Shown: positions 31,690 to 44,334, counted from the first letter of the stretch. The stretch is DNA of 64,000 bases from Hemileia vastatrix (GCA_030280995.1 JASXTE010000011.1:21385817-21449816), one strand, 5' to 3'. Numbers and translations: made by a program. Notes: generated by a model not told the origin, from the letters alone.

Positions 31690-34240
31690 TCCAGACCAAG
31701 TAGCTGTACCTGATTGTGGAACAAGATTCTTTATCATATCAGGATAGTTTTGAGTGATATGCAGATTTGTATTTGCATTAATATTCTTCCAACTTTATTC
31801 CAGGCACTCATGATACTCTAACAGAAATTGATATAGATCTTTAAGCTCATTAGTCTGTATATTTTTTAATGTCAAAAAATTTGTGATCAAGCATAATGTT
31901 ACAAGTCACTTTACTTGAGAAGATAATATTCTCTTGGTTATTCAGCTGAGGAAGCTGAAGATTCAGATTCTTTAAATTTTTCAAACCGAAGGGGGATAAG
32001 TGACAAAGGGAAGTAGAGAGTATACAGCATCACCCATTTTTCTGCCTCGAGGGATCCTGCCTTTTTAGATCCTACTGATTTTGGAACTCATGTTAGCCAG
32101 GAAGGTCTTCTTACTTGATTAATTATCTTCCATAAAACCTGTAGCTCTGCTGTTGTGATTTGTGGATTACTACTACCTTCATTTTCTTTCTCCTTACCTT
32201 TCCTTTTATTTTCATCATCTCTAGTTGTCTCATTTGATGAGTAAGATCCTTCACTCTGTGATATGCTAATGCTCCATTGCCTTAAGTTATACAATGACTT
32301 CCTACTGCCACTTCTGTGAGACTGTAATGAGGCCAAATAGCTATATGGAGGAATAAATTTGGAGCTGGATGACCTAGTCTGGCTTCTTGATTGATTTGTT
32401 CCCAATCCTTCACTATCTAGTCCATGATGACTTGATGACTGTCTTGAACTTGTAAGTCTTTTCTGCTTGTGCTGTCTTGTATGTCCTGTATAATCATCAT
32501 TATTTGTGGTGCTTAAGCTACTTATACTTTTTTTAGAATGTTTATTCAGTGAAGTATCAGAAAATAATTCTTCATTTTCTTCTCTTACATGAAAATTTTT
32601 ATCCTTTTCCAGCTTTCTTTCTAGATCTTTTGCTGCATTTTGTTTTTGAAAATAGCTTAGACTGTGATCTTTTAGGTTGCCAAGCATATGTGAATGCATA
32701 ACATCAATTGAGCAATATTCAGTTGGACGCCAATATTAAAGGTTATTCAGTTCACTACATTGTACCCCATGATTCTGAAAAATTGATACACCCTCCCAGT
32801 GTGACTTAGAATTTTTCCTCTTTGTTTCCCAGCACATATGATCCTCATGATTCTGTAATGAAAAATTTCCCACATTATTTTCACTAATTTCATCTTTAGA
32901 GATATTACAGAAAGAGTAGAGCATTCTCACAGAGTGACTCAAAAATCCAGCCAATTTTTGTATTGCAGGAATTTCACTTATCAAAGAGAACAATGCAACT
33001 CTTAATTTCTGACCTCGTGGATAAAAATGTTTCATTTCAATAAATATACCATCCCATAGAGTTTGTAAATCATTAACCAGTGGTTTTAGAAGGTGATTAA
33101 GCTTTTCACTTGTGGGTTCTGTTGGACCAGGTATAATATCATACAAAAAATAATTTCCATTTTGTATCTATCTTCTTGAGGTAGGTTCATACACACCATC
33201 ATAATATTACCTAAAGACTTCTGATGACCTCCAATCCTATTACAACCAGGCCTAAACCAGTTGACATGTAAAGTAAACATTAAGTTGCCTGAAGTTATTG
33301 TATATTCATCATCTTTTCTACCCAGAGCTGGAGTGGTAATGGGAAAGTTTTTCCAAATTGAACCATCACAAACATCCTTCATCAAATCACACTCTACATC
33401 ATCTACTACAGGGTTTTTCTTCTAAATCAGAAGCTCAAATTTGAAAAGCTTGATCTTTTACTTAAGCCAGTTGATAAAACAATGGTGATTAAATTTTTTA
33501 AGAGAATAGTATTTTACATGTTCTTGATGTTCCTCCATCAAATACAGCCTTTAATCACATTTAACTACCATTTGTCCTACTTCAAACATTTTTAAATAGC
33601 GCTTTGATGAAGAAAAAAACAGTTTATTACAACATAGTAGAGATGGTTGAGATTCAGATTCTACTCATAAAGAGAAAAGCATTTAGGACAGCATGTTTTA
33701 GTGAAAAATGATTGATTGAGCTTTAATTGACTATAAACCATATCTAATGAGCGTGGGATCAGGCAGACAATGCTATCAGAATTCAGTTTTCCACCATCAC
33801 CTAGAAGTTTGAGCTTCTTAATTTCTTCATAAAAAATTGAGTACAACCTTCTTTGCTCAAATGATGAATCAGAGAAAGCTTTGCTGTCTGCCACATAATT
33901 CTTCGGCTATACTGTTCCCCAAGATTTGATTTTCTAGAGACTGTTAAAGATACTTCTGCCCCTATGTAATAAATAATCAAAAAATCATTAATAATTTTAT
34001 TCTTACTTTGAACTATAGATATACAGTTTACTGATTCTGTGGAGCTGGAACTTTCAATGTTAAGTGGGTTTTTGGAAGAAATAACCATCTGGGATTTCCT
34101 ATTTCTTTCCTCTTGATGTTTTGGGTAAGAATTAAAGCTTTTGAAAGCCATCTCAACTTCAAAGGACCCAGAAGAAGTTTGCTACTCTCTATTGACACAT
34201 CCAAGCTCTTGAAATTTACATACATGAAAAATGGAGGCAT
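31690..34240 (-). pseudogene. Tnp2-like DNA transposase, degraded
   Basis: Minus-strand pieces in order match the basidiomycete Tnp2 (CACTA-related) family as I know it. An N-terminal Cys motif is at about 33665 (TKTCCPKCFSLYE). The core MKDVCDGSIWKNF, then GNLMFTLHVNWFRPGCNRIGGHQ, then MVCMNLPQEDRYK is at 33086-33385. The segment IIPGPTEPTSEKLNHLLKPLV and ISEIPAIQKLAGF is at 32736-33146. WRPTEYCSIDVMHSHMLGNLKDH near 32700 leads into a Ser-rich tail to 32088. Several frameshifts separate the pieces. Terminal CACTA ends were not found, so the element borders are unknown. Confidence 0.75.
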
Positions 34241-35306
34241 TTTAATTGTGATAAATGTAGGAATAAGTTAGATTTTGGAATTTACCAATTTAAGGTATTC
34301 CTTTTTTGCAAGGCACTGGCTAATATAAGCTACATTTTTTTATCAAAATAATATGATGGAATATTTTTTGAAATTATTTAAGTTAAAATTTTTACTTTTT
34401 AATCAGATTAATTATATATTAATTAAAAGCTATGCAGTCTACTTTATTTGTATTCTGTATACTCTCTGCATTTTTACAACAATGCATGCATGTTTATCAG
34501 AATCTTTTCTATCATAGAAAAAATTCTATTGTACATACATGCATCTTAATTATTTTTCCATAAAATGCATTCTGAGTTATATCTAACTACCTTATAATTA
34601 TTTAATTCTAGTAAAAATACTTATTTATGGACTATAAGAAAATTAATCCATATTTTCAACATAATCATTTTAAAAATCACCCCAAAAATCAAAGTAAAAC
34701 CCAAAAATAAGGTTAATTTTTTGTAAAAAACAATCAGAAACATATTTAGTTCAATTTTAAAACTGTTCTGTACTAGGTAGAATTTTTCATAAAGAAATAA
34801 TCAAAAATACTCAAAAAATAGATGCTACAAAAGTGTACACCTTAAAGAATTACAAAAAAGCTGAAACCTTGTATAAATTTTCATACATAAATGTGATGAA
34901 GTGACACTCTAGTCTATTTATTCAGGTTGAACAAAATTACTCAATGGAATATGTATTACTATCATATTGGACCAAAAATAATTTTTTGGTAATCAAAAAA
35001 TTAACATAGCATCACATTTATCAACTTATTTTTGTGGAAACATTTTTTGAAAAGAAAAAAAATCCTTTTCTCAAATGAGTTTTATTTTATCCCATAATCC
35101 TTCTCTTCCTTTTGTGCTATTCCTTTTGAGTTAAAATCACATATAAAAACATAATTTATGAATATTATAATGCCATAAAATTGAAATATTTCTTATTCTT
35201 AATTTTTGTGATATTTCTCCTTAAATCAACTTTGATCATAAAGTTTTGGAGCTCCAAAATTTATCCCTCCTGTTTTTTTAATTTATTAAGAACTTTCTTA
35301 ATCTAA
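34241..35306. other. AT-rich spacer
   Basis: No coding frame, repeat or RNA gene was recognised in this 1.07 kb of very AT-rich sequence. Confidence 0.5.
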
Positions 35307-36431
35307 TTGTTTATGAACCCTAGTAGCTTTTACTTTCCTCATGGAAACCTGCCCGCAAACACACAAACACTTAATAGAATTTTTAATGAGACTTTGCCTC
35401 CATTCAATTCTCAATTTTGTAGATCTATACACAATTTTTGTTGTTCACTTTTGGATATTTCACCAGAATCAAATGGATGGAAAAAAAACCCTACTGAAGA
35501 GCAATTAGACAGATTTTCATCATTTGACATGAATTCTTGCAACATTGCCTTTAAACTACCTCATCCAGAATAAAATTCAGCTGTTTCAGAAAATTTTCCA
35601 CCAATTTTCCGTGAATCTTTTATTGACCGCCTTTGCATGTGTGGTTTTCATGGGTCAACTTTGCTTGGAACCTTGACTGGTTTGACAAATGGAACCAGGT
35701 CTTGGCAAATATTCTCATTAAACACTGGGAAAATGCCTTAAAAACCAAAAATTTGATTGCATATCTGATTGACTCAACTCAAATTAGCTTCTCAAATCAA
35801 ATGGGAGTTCTTCACCAATGGTTTTTAGGTCATGCTGATAAATTAAGAGTTGGGAAGGATTCTGATAGCTCTCAAGAAACAATCAAAGTGAGAAAGCATA
35901 AATATAGAATAAAAAAAATTATGAAAATCCCCTTTTTTTTAACCATTTTTATTCATTACCTTTATTTCAAATAACAATGATTCTTACAATTCAGTTAACC
36001 AAACTAAACTTCTCAAACAACTTCCACATTGTGAAACTTATCACAACATTTTCACAAACATCAAGTGTTGTTCAGACACCAAAATTGATAATGATGGATT
36101 TTTAAGACGTATCTTAATGAAATGGAGGTCTGAAGATTTTTCTAAAGTTGCACAATATCTTGACCAACAACACTTTGATATTCGAGATACTTTGACCTAC
36201 TCTGGAAGTGTGCTAAAGGACTTGGCCTTGTACAACAGAATCAGTTTGTTTTCAAAATTATCACCTAACCTTAATCCTTCTCATGTCCCCCGGGGTTTGC
36301 CAAATGACTGTTATTCTCCCTTATATATTGCATCTCTAAATCCTCAACAACTCAGACTTTTAAATCCTCAAAATCCCATAAATTTACCTTCTCTCCTTGA
36401 AATTCTCGCTTCCTCTAATGTGAGTGATTGA
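35307..36431 (+). pseudogene. Orphan protein remnant, rust-like WRS...DCY pattern
   Basis: Three open pieces (35307-35573, 35633-35974, 36117-36431) lie in order on the plus strand in different frames. The last begins MKWRSEDFSKVAQYLD and ends with VPRGLPNDCYSPLYIASL followed by PQNPINLPSLLE. This resembles, from memory, lineage-specific proteins of rust fungi with WRS near the start of a C-terminal domain and LPxDCY near the end. I cannot confirm this without a search. It could instead be cargo of the adjacent transposase element. Confidence 0.4.
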
Positions 36432-36599
36432 CAAAATCCCTTAATAATAGGTTTGAACACTCATACTCTTTATTTCCACTGTTTGGGAAACTTAGCGTTG
36501 AAAACAAAAACGTAATTTGAACTATTACTATTATCATTAAAATTTATAGAATTGAAATTTGGCTTACATTTTTAGCTCCATTTTTTTCTTTGAATTTTA

Positions 36600-38542
36600 T
36601 ACATGATAAATTCTATACTTCCATGTACAGAATAATTCAAAAAATTTACTTCATTTTGCTGCCCCATTCTAAAAAGCCAATCAACAGCCTGCTGCTCAAC
36701 TTCTGCATTCCAATTTGTTTCCCATTTCAACATTGAACATATAAAAAATTTAATATTTTTATTCTTAATATGAAATATAAGACATTGAGCTCACCATTAT
36801 ATATAAATTTTGAGCACACCTGAGATCTATACCCACTCCTGCAGCCTGAACTGTTCCAACCAAAACTTGGAAATTTTTATAAAAATGGAATTCGTGCAAT
36901 TTTTGTCTCATTTTGTCCTTCTGAGTTCACCCATAAGCTGGGTATACCTAATATTGTGGTCATCTAGAGCCATTTTTATTCTATTTTGAAATATTAGAAA
37001 ATTGATTTTAATAAGCCAACACAATTTTGTAAGACAATTCATTATAGAATCACTTACATCTGCAAAAAGTCTGCAAAGTTGGAGAATATAACAGCTTTTG
37101 AAAAATTTACACCTTTTTCACCAGACAAAAAGTTTTTCAAGTGGACTATAATCTTTGCGGAATGCTGCCAGGTGAATTCAAAAAATAAATTTGGATGAGT
37201 TTCAAGGGAGGTCAGTGCTTCTGAAGGGCCCAGATTGCTCAGTGAATCCTTCTTGAAGCACATCAAGTTTAGACCTCCATGGATCTGCTAATTGAACCAA
37301 TATCCTCCTTTAAATCTTTTTTGAAGAGAAAAAATTGCATCCTTTGTTCCACGTAGGCTTATGACTTTCATTAAGGGATTTCTTGAATTAATAGAATTAG
37401 CCTTTCTTTTTGCAAACCTGGAAAAACAAAATTCTTCCATAACCAGTCTGCTTGCCACTTTTCAATTCTAAGAAAAAATATGAGACTTTGAAGGTCAGTG
37501 GGCCTGTTTTGAAGTGGAGTTCCAGTCAAGCATAGTTGGTGTTGGGATTCCAAGTCAAATATTGTTTGAGCCCTCTGCAAGTACGGATTTTTAATGTAAC
37601 TAAAAGAATATTTATAAAAATTAAGTTTTAAGTTTTAGATATAGAAATGGGCACTAACTGAGCTTCATCTAAAATAACTCTATACTAAAAGAGCTTTTGA
37701 GTCACCACTATCTTTTTTTGGCTTTGATTTTTTGAAATCTTTGGGCTAGCTGTTTCATAATTTGTTAAAGCAATAGCCATGTCTTGTAGCTCATTGACAC
37801 TAATATTTTTACAATACTTCCCATAAAGAACCTTGAAAGGAAGCGCATTATCTTCAAAGTGCACACTTATTTCATTGATCCAATTCAATAGTGTTTCCAG
37901 TGGGCATATAATCAGTTTGGCTGAACTCCGTTTAATACCTTCTTGATTTTCAAAGACCTGTAATTGTCTTGCTTCACTTTGAGTTGCACTAATAAGAGAA
38001 AGAGTTGACAGCGTCTTTCCCAAACCCATATCATCAGCAAGTATTGACCTGTTTTCTTCAGGGGTTAATTGATTGTTAGGAAACTGATCTTTATAGTCAT
38101 CCAATCCAGCTCTAAGCCAATGTTTGTCCTGGTGCCTCCACATGATATCCAACTGTTCCTTTAACATTTGTTCATTGTCAATCATAAAATTTATTTCTTG
38201 AAGTTAATTTGTTTTGAGAACTTTTTTGATGCCTTGGATAAGTTGATCAGCTTTACAATCTTGAGTACTCTGAGATATTTGGAAAGAGCCTTCAAAAATT
38301 ACATGCGGGATATTAAAAAAGATAGTGGAGTCATAGTTTGAGATTAGACATAAATTGATTTGAACAGAAGAAAATACATCTTTAGCAAAACATATTAGTG
38401 TACTTGAAGAAAAGAGGCATCCCCAAAGTAGATACTGATTACCAAAAACTGGAACCATGTAAGCATGAAAATAGAATGGCTTCATAGGATTCAAGGCACT
38501 TCTTTGGTTTAAATGGTGAGATCCAGACCCAATGTCACCCAA
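36600..38542 (-). pseudogene. SNF2-family helicase (Rad5/Rad16/HLTF-like) pseudogene
   Basis: The Walker A motif is at about 38025 (ILADDMGLGKTLSTLSLI). A motif Ia-type segment reads LIICPLETLLNW, and YRVILDEA precedes a 59-nt GT-AG intron (37600-37658). Splicing restores the box as DEAH followed by YIKNPYLQRAQ. LTGTPLQNRPTDLQSL lies near 37510 and a LMKVISLRGTKD remnant near 37370. KAVIFSNFADFL sits before a GTAAGT donor (37055), TVQAAGVGIDL near 36840, and QQAVDWLFRMGQQNEV near 36690 as motif VI. Two in-frame stops (a TAA at about 38201 and a TAG where relatives have Trp before YRVILDEAH) plus frameshifts make it non-functional. Confidence 0.8.
37600..37658 (-). other. 59-nt intron in the SNF2 pseudogene
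   Basis: On the minus strand it begins GTTAGT, has a CTTAAT branch-like site and ends CTTTTAG. Removing it changes a broken DEAQ reading into DEAH followed by YIKN, the expected helicase motif II context. This argues that the locus descends from a real spliced gene and not from a processed copy. Confidence 0.7.
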
Positions 38543-39590
38543 TAGTGGCCCAATTTTCTGACTCTGCCCTTGAGAAAGATTACTGAAAAGGGTTGGTTTT
38601 CTTTCTTAAAATAGTCCAAAAATATGAACATTCAAATGGCTTTGTTATAAAATTGTGGGGGTCCCTGAGTTTTGAGATCTTGGAATTACATTCATATAAA
38701 TTTGATCAATTGTTATTGAGAACTGTCCAACACATCTGAGACTTGACATCTTAAGTAAGAATGGTATCTGAATATAGTGGTTGTTAAAAGATGAATTGAA
38801 GCAAAAAATGAATAATCAGTTTTGAATAAAACAACAAAATAACTTTTTAGCATCTGCTACTCTAAGCTCATAATTCTTTCACATGTATTATTATTATCTT
38901 TTTAAAAAATATTGGAAGTAAATCAATGATAATTGAAGTGAATAATATGGCTTAAAAATGAATCTTGAGCCTATAAAGTAAATTTGGGTTTGTGGAAGAA
39001 GAAAAATTTTCTTAATAAAAATGTGATTTATTGTTACATTTTAATCACAAAATAGAATAATTTCACTCTTATCACACTTATTTATGTTTCTTTCTAATAG
39101 TAAAATGCTTTATATGGCAGTTCAAAATCCAAATTGAAACTACTACCTAGAGCTATGTCTTGATACTAACATACTTTTTGTAAGTCTTTGGACAGACACT
39201 TACTGTGATCTCAAAAATATTAAAATTGATTTGAATTGTATGTTTTATAAAATATCTATGTAGTCTAATGTAATAATTGAGATACTACAGTTTAACCTTC
39301 TGTTACCAACTTGGCAAGAAAATATCTGTAGATATTCATAGGCCAAATATCAAATTTTGTTTTCCACAAGATGGGAAAGTGAATATTATGATATGTTAAG
39401 TGATATTTTCAAGCTTTTCTCAATCTGTGCTCAGCTGAAGATCAAAGTAATCACCAAGCTCCAAGAGACGTGTGATTGAGTTGGGTTGAACCTAGGTCTA
39501 ACTGATTACCAAATCTTTGTCCATTTGATTTAAATCTGGTTTCACAATGAATTCCCAACAGCTTTCCAACCACTTCCAAAAATTTTTAAA
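38543..39590. other. AT-rich spacer
   Basis: No gene or repeat was recognised in this 1 kb. Short frames only. Confidence 0.5.
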
Positions 39591-39910
39591 TGAGGGGTTT
39601 TGCTAGCAATACCCCCCAAATTTTCTGTGGTGAAACATGGATGATGCATGTTGCCCTATTACCTTCATTCTAGATGAAAGCTAAGTCATATATACATTCC
39701 TAACACCTCCTTCATCTCTCCCTTCTAACCTCCATTTTGAATCTCTCTCCACCACTACCACCACCACCAGCTATACCTTCACCAACTCTCACAACCACAA
39801 CCACTACCTCCACCTCCACCTTCCCCTCCTCTTGCTAGTACAGCCACCACCTCAACATTCATCTCCTCTCACCACCACTACTACCACCTCCAACTTCACA
39901 CCCTCTTTCC
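39591..39910 (+). repeat. Left terminus of an inverted-repeat element, with CCA-rich tract
   Basis: GAGGGGTTTTGCTAGCAATA, then a C-run, ATTTTCTGTGGTG and a GATGCATG block, recurs inverted at 43735-43803 and directly at 63043-63090. It is followed at 39740-39905 by a CCA/ACC-rich tract that mirrors the GGT-rich tract at 41881-42300. No target duplication was established. Confidence 0.5.
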
Positions 39911-40868
39911 AATATATATATATATTAAATATTAGAGGAGTTCTTATATAAAATACATACATTCTTTGCATAAAGAAATGTATTAGGGAGATATATACTC
40001 TTGATTCAAATCTTTAGATTGAAAGTGATTATTTACTATCATTTAATTTTCATCCTTATAATCCTAGCTATACAGCACTACATATATTTTCTTCTTACTG
40101 AGTATATATTCAAATATACACACTGAAAAATCTTTGAGTAGCTTTTTGATATAAAAAAACATCATTTTTATTTACATAAATTTATTTTTTGCAATTTCTG
40201 AAACTTACAATAATTGCTACCTAACTAAATCCTCAATTGTGAACTGAGAGAGCTGTAAAAAACAAATATGAAGGGTGTGAGGCAGAGACAAAATAGCATG
40301 AGAAAGAAGGTAATAAGAGAAATAAAAACAGGAAAATAAAATGTATTATATCAGAATAAGAAATTTATCTATTTAAGAGGGTAAAAACAAGAATTCATGA
40401 TAAAAGTGAAAAAAAATAACAAATCACTGATGAAGATTGAGAAGGAGGATAAATGAACAAGGGGAAGAAAAAGTTCAAAAATTTATATGAATGTCACACC
40501 AACAAAAGAATCAAGGGCTCTAAAATATTTATTTCTAGAGTCACACCCTTGGCCCAAAAAGTGACATTCCATGTTTTGTCACAGAAATGCACCCATGATT
40601 AGACTAGGGTCCCAAAACTAAACTCAATGTCTAGTTCATTTTTTTTCCACTGTGTTTGATAATTTTTTACTAGATGAATAGGGCTGCGCAGAATTAAAAA
40701 ATTAAATGAGATTATAAGAGAGAAGTAGCTCTTTCATCTGTAATATTTCTGGATTTTTTTATTAGTATTTTAAGGTTCTAATTAAGTCCAGAAGACCATA
40801 AAAGCTTGGGAATGCTCCAGAAAAGCTCCGGGATGCCCTGTCTGGGAAAAAGAAAGAATGTGACATAA
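39911..40868. other. AT-rich interior with no recognised content
   Basis: This contains an (AT)n run near 39915 and A-rich sequence. No gene was recognised. Confidence 0.45.
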
Positions 40869-40870
40869 TA

Positions 40871-41327
40871 GGGGGTATCAATTTTCAGGGATCTGCAATT
40901 AGGGATCAGAAATTTTTTTGCTGGGATCAGACATTATTAATTGCAGAAGATTCTTATCCACTAGCCCCGGGGATAGTGGATAAGAAATCCACAATAATGC
41001 ATTATCCAGCCTCTTATACCCCAATTTCTATTCCTAATTCCTGATCTTAAACTCATCACATCCATGATTGATTTGTATGAAAGTCACATGTCATTAAATT
41101 GCAGATGTTATGAATGAAAGTAGGCCAAGATGTAGTTATGACAGAAAGTTGTCCGGTATGTGGTTATGAAAAATTGAGTAGAAAAATTTTGGATAAGAGG
41201 TGAACATTGACACGTAAAGTGTCTAATAACCCAATTATTAGCAAAAACAATTTCAGAAGATAATTGGGGTATAAGGATTTTTATCCGCAATTAATTTAAT
41301 TGCGGATCCCTGAACATTGATTCCCCC
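40871..41327. mobile_element. MITE, 457 bp, TA target duplication
   Basis: Terminal inverted repeats of about 31 bp: the left end starts GGGGGTATCAATTTTCAGGG, and the right end, complemented, starts GGGGGAATCAATGTTCAGGG. The element is flanked by TA on both sides, as for Tc1/mariner-type insertion. Inside is a 36-bp palindrome (40951-40986) with one mismatch pair. There is no coding capacity. Confidence 0.8.
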
Positions 41328-41880
41328 TAATATGCATATAAAGCCTCTAGACTTGAAATTAGAGAGTGATCAGACAGCATTAGACAACTTAACAAGAATC
41401 ATAAAACAACACATATTAACAACCATCATTATTATTTTACATTACAAGTTATAAAAATTGTAATACCCTTATATATATAACACTTTTATATAGCATATCA
41501 TAAATTTCACTCAACAAATCATAAATATTAACTTATAGGGTACCAATATAACAGTCTCAACTTCAGAGACCTGAATTTAACAACTAAACCCAATAAAAAT
41601 AAAAGCTTTATAAAAACATATTATTCAATCATTTAAATAATTTTTCTGATTTCAGCTTCAATGTTGTATTTCTTTCCCTCATTATAAAGAACACTAAATC
41701 TACATCTCAATATTTTTAATATGAAATAGTTTATTAGTCATTTTATATTAAGTAGAGGTTTAAGCTTTGTTAATTGTGAACTCTTTATTAACTTAAAGGT
41801 ACAGGGTTTTCTCTGGTTTATCCAACTCCTTTGGATTCAGCTTAAAGAAAGGCAACTTTAAGAGTCTTTCTAAAGTTGTG

Positions 41881-42300
41881 GTAATGTAATGGTGGTGGTA
41901 GTGATTGTGGTTTAAATGGTGGTTGTGGTGGTAGAGAAAAGGGGGTTGGTGGAGTGAAGGGTGGTAATGGAGAAAAGGGTGGTAGTAGATCAAAGGATGG
42001 TAGTGGAGCAAAGGATGGTAGTGAAGAAAAAGGTGGAAGTGGAGAAAAGGGTGGTAGTGGAGAAAAGGGTGGTAGTGGAGCAAAGGGTGGTAGTGGAGCA
42101 AAGGGTGGTAGTGGAGCAAAGGGTGTTAGTGGAGCAAAGGGTGGTAGTGGAGCAAAGGGTGGTAGTTGAGCAAATGGTGGTGGTGGTGAAGTAAAGGGTG
42201 GTGGTGGTGGTGCAAAGGGTGATGGTGGTGGTGATAGTGGTGTAAATGGTGGAGGTGGTGATGAAAATGGTGGTGGTGGTTGAGGTGGTGATGGAATAGA
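41881..42300 (+). repeat. GGT-rich tract with 18-bp minisatellite
   Basis: Between about 41950 and 42170 an 18-bp unit (AGTGGAGCAAAGGGTGGT) repeats about 11 times with small changes. It is flanked by GGTGGT-rich sequence. The apparent Gly/Lys-rich peptide frame is a product of the repeat. Confidence 0.85.
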
Positions 42301-42604
42301 AATGTGAGTTCATGGCATAGAGGGGTGCAATATGGGTGAGAGGTAGTGGAAGACAGGTGGAAAAATTTACCAATATTAAAACAAAAAACAAACACAAAGG
42401 ATCAAGAAGAAAAAATAAAAAAGTTGCAATGCTGAGAAAAAAGAAGTAAAGGGAAATTACCTATGTTTAAAAAAATGGAGGTTAAGGCTGAAAGGGAAGG
42501 GGAGAAAAAAAACCACAAATTGGGATGGAACAGAGATACAACCAAAATCATGCAAAAATCCATGTATGAAGTCAAAAAAAGTACTAGATGTCTTTTTCTC
42601 ACTT

Positions 42605-42985
42605 TTTTTCTCCTGTGAGTAACCCTTCCAACAACTTCTTGACTACTTAAACAGGCAAGACAGTATCCAATAGCAGACAACTGAGAACCAACGAATCAAA
42701 ACCTTAAATGCAGAAAGAATCAACACAAGAAACCAGAGACACAGTGCACTTGTTGCACAGAAAACAGAAATAATACTTGCCGCAGGCTGCAAAGCTACCC
42801 TAGAAATACCAGTTTCCAAAGTTGATTTAAATGAAGAACCAGCCTTATAAAAAACACAGCCAATTGTGGCCAAAAAACATTGAAAACTGATTGATAAACA
42901 GTGATCTAATTACCAGATGGCTGTAAGATAAATAGAGTTGTACCAAAACTGTCTTATTCGGTATGTACACACAGACTTTCAACCT
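42605..42985 (-). repeat. Fragment of A/B-family LTR
   Basis: About 380 bp align with 7930-8290 of the B LTR on the minus strand. They share AGACACAGTGCACTTGTTGCACAG, found in similar form at 6985-7010, and the TTGTGGCCAAAAAAC and ACTGTCTTATTC blocks. Both LTR ends are missing. Confidence 0.75.
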
Positions 42986-43734
42986 GGATATTCCCATTAC
43001 TGAGTGAAAAGTACTTATAAACTCTTTTAAATACATGCATTACATATGGGAACAATAAATAAAGGTACACAAGTTGTATACATAAGTAAAATTTATGATA
43101 AAATACAATATATGCCATTATAACACCTAATATACATGCGTATATCCATCTTTTATAAACCTTATTCTATTAATATTAAGTTAGAATATTCTATGGTAGC
43201 CTTAAGAATCTTAAAAATAAGGCTAAATAATTTTTAAGTATACATAAAGCTATAGTTTTCACTGTTTTATGTCAAAAACAAGAAATTTGCTTTAAATCAC
43301 TTGAAAGTTGAATATACGCACTATAAATTTAATAATATTATAAATTGGCCTTTACAGATCAATTTGGCTTAATTAGTACAATTACTTTGGCTACTAAAAT
43401 TCTTAAAAATAACTCTTTTAAAATTTGGTGTTTTTTATGCCAGAAATGGCTTCTGTGTACTGGCCACATACTGCCTGCATTTTTCCCATGTTAATAGCTT
43501 CATTTTTAGCAAAGTTAGCTTTCTCACACTATAATTACCCCAAATTCTAATCCCACTGTGGGGAAACACACTAAATTAGGTGACAGGTGCTTGTTTAGTG
43601 TCCTGATTTAATTATACGTGCATTGACCTTGTTAAATGCACTAATTTCATTATTAACCTCAAGGTTGGCACCTTTAGCTCACTACCAAGCTTAAATTTGC
43701 ATAAATTAGTCAAGTATTTACCTGTGCAAGCACT
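42986..43734. other. AT-rich spacer
   Basis: No gene or named repeat was recognised. Confidence 0.45.
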
Positions 43735-43803
43735 TTCCAAGGAATGCATCACCACAGAAAATCTGGGGGTAAACTGCTAGCAATCCCCTCTTTTTGAGCT
43801 CCA
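43735..43803 (-). repeat. Right terminus matching 39591, inverted
   Basis: The complement reads AAGAGGGGATTGCTAGCAG, then CCCCCAGATTTTCTGTGGTG and ATGCATTCC, matching the left terminus. If they belong together the element is about 4.2 kb and encloses the MITE, the simple repeats and the LTR fragment. Confidence 0.5.
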
Positions 43804-44334
43804 GAGTGTCTCTTATTATTCCAGGGTTATTCTCACTTTATAACAATATACAAAATTGTATTGGAAGTACATTTATTCTCAGATTGATTATAGACAGAAT
43901 ATCAACTGATTCCAAATTATGCACAAGTTGATCCTCCAGAACTTGATTTTGGTCCTCTTTTGAGCACAAATTGAGCACAAATTGATCAATCCTAAGCTTA
44001 TGCATATATGATAATTCAGCATACTTGCTCAATTAAATTTGATAATTAAATAAAATATTGATGAATTTATATAAAAAAAATTATTATGTAAGATATTAAA
44101 TTATAAATTTAGGCATCATAGGAGGGCACTTAATAGAACATTATTATACTAAGTGACACCTTAATACTGTATCACACAGTTTGAAACATTTAAAACAAAA
44201 TGTGTCATGATGGGCAATGAAATTGCTTGGACAGACACTTTCAAAATTAATACTGACCATAATACAAAAATATGAAACCTTGGCATCTATCCAATAAAAG
44301 ATTTTCCTTCTGATAAATGAATTTTTCTCAGTTA

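Noticed and set aside
41954..42397. Gly/Lys-rich and Thr/His-rich proteins from overlapping frames
   Set aside because: Both are translations of an 18-bp minisatellite and GGT-rich DNA; no independent support.
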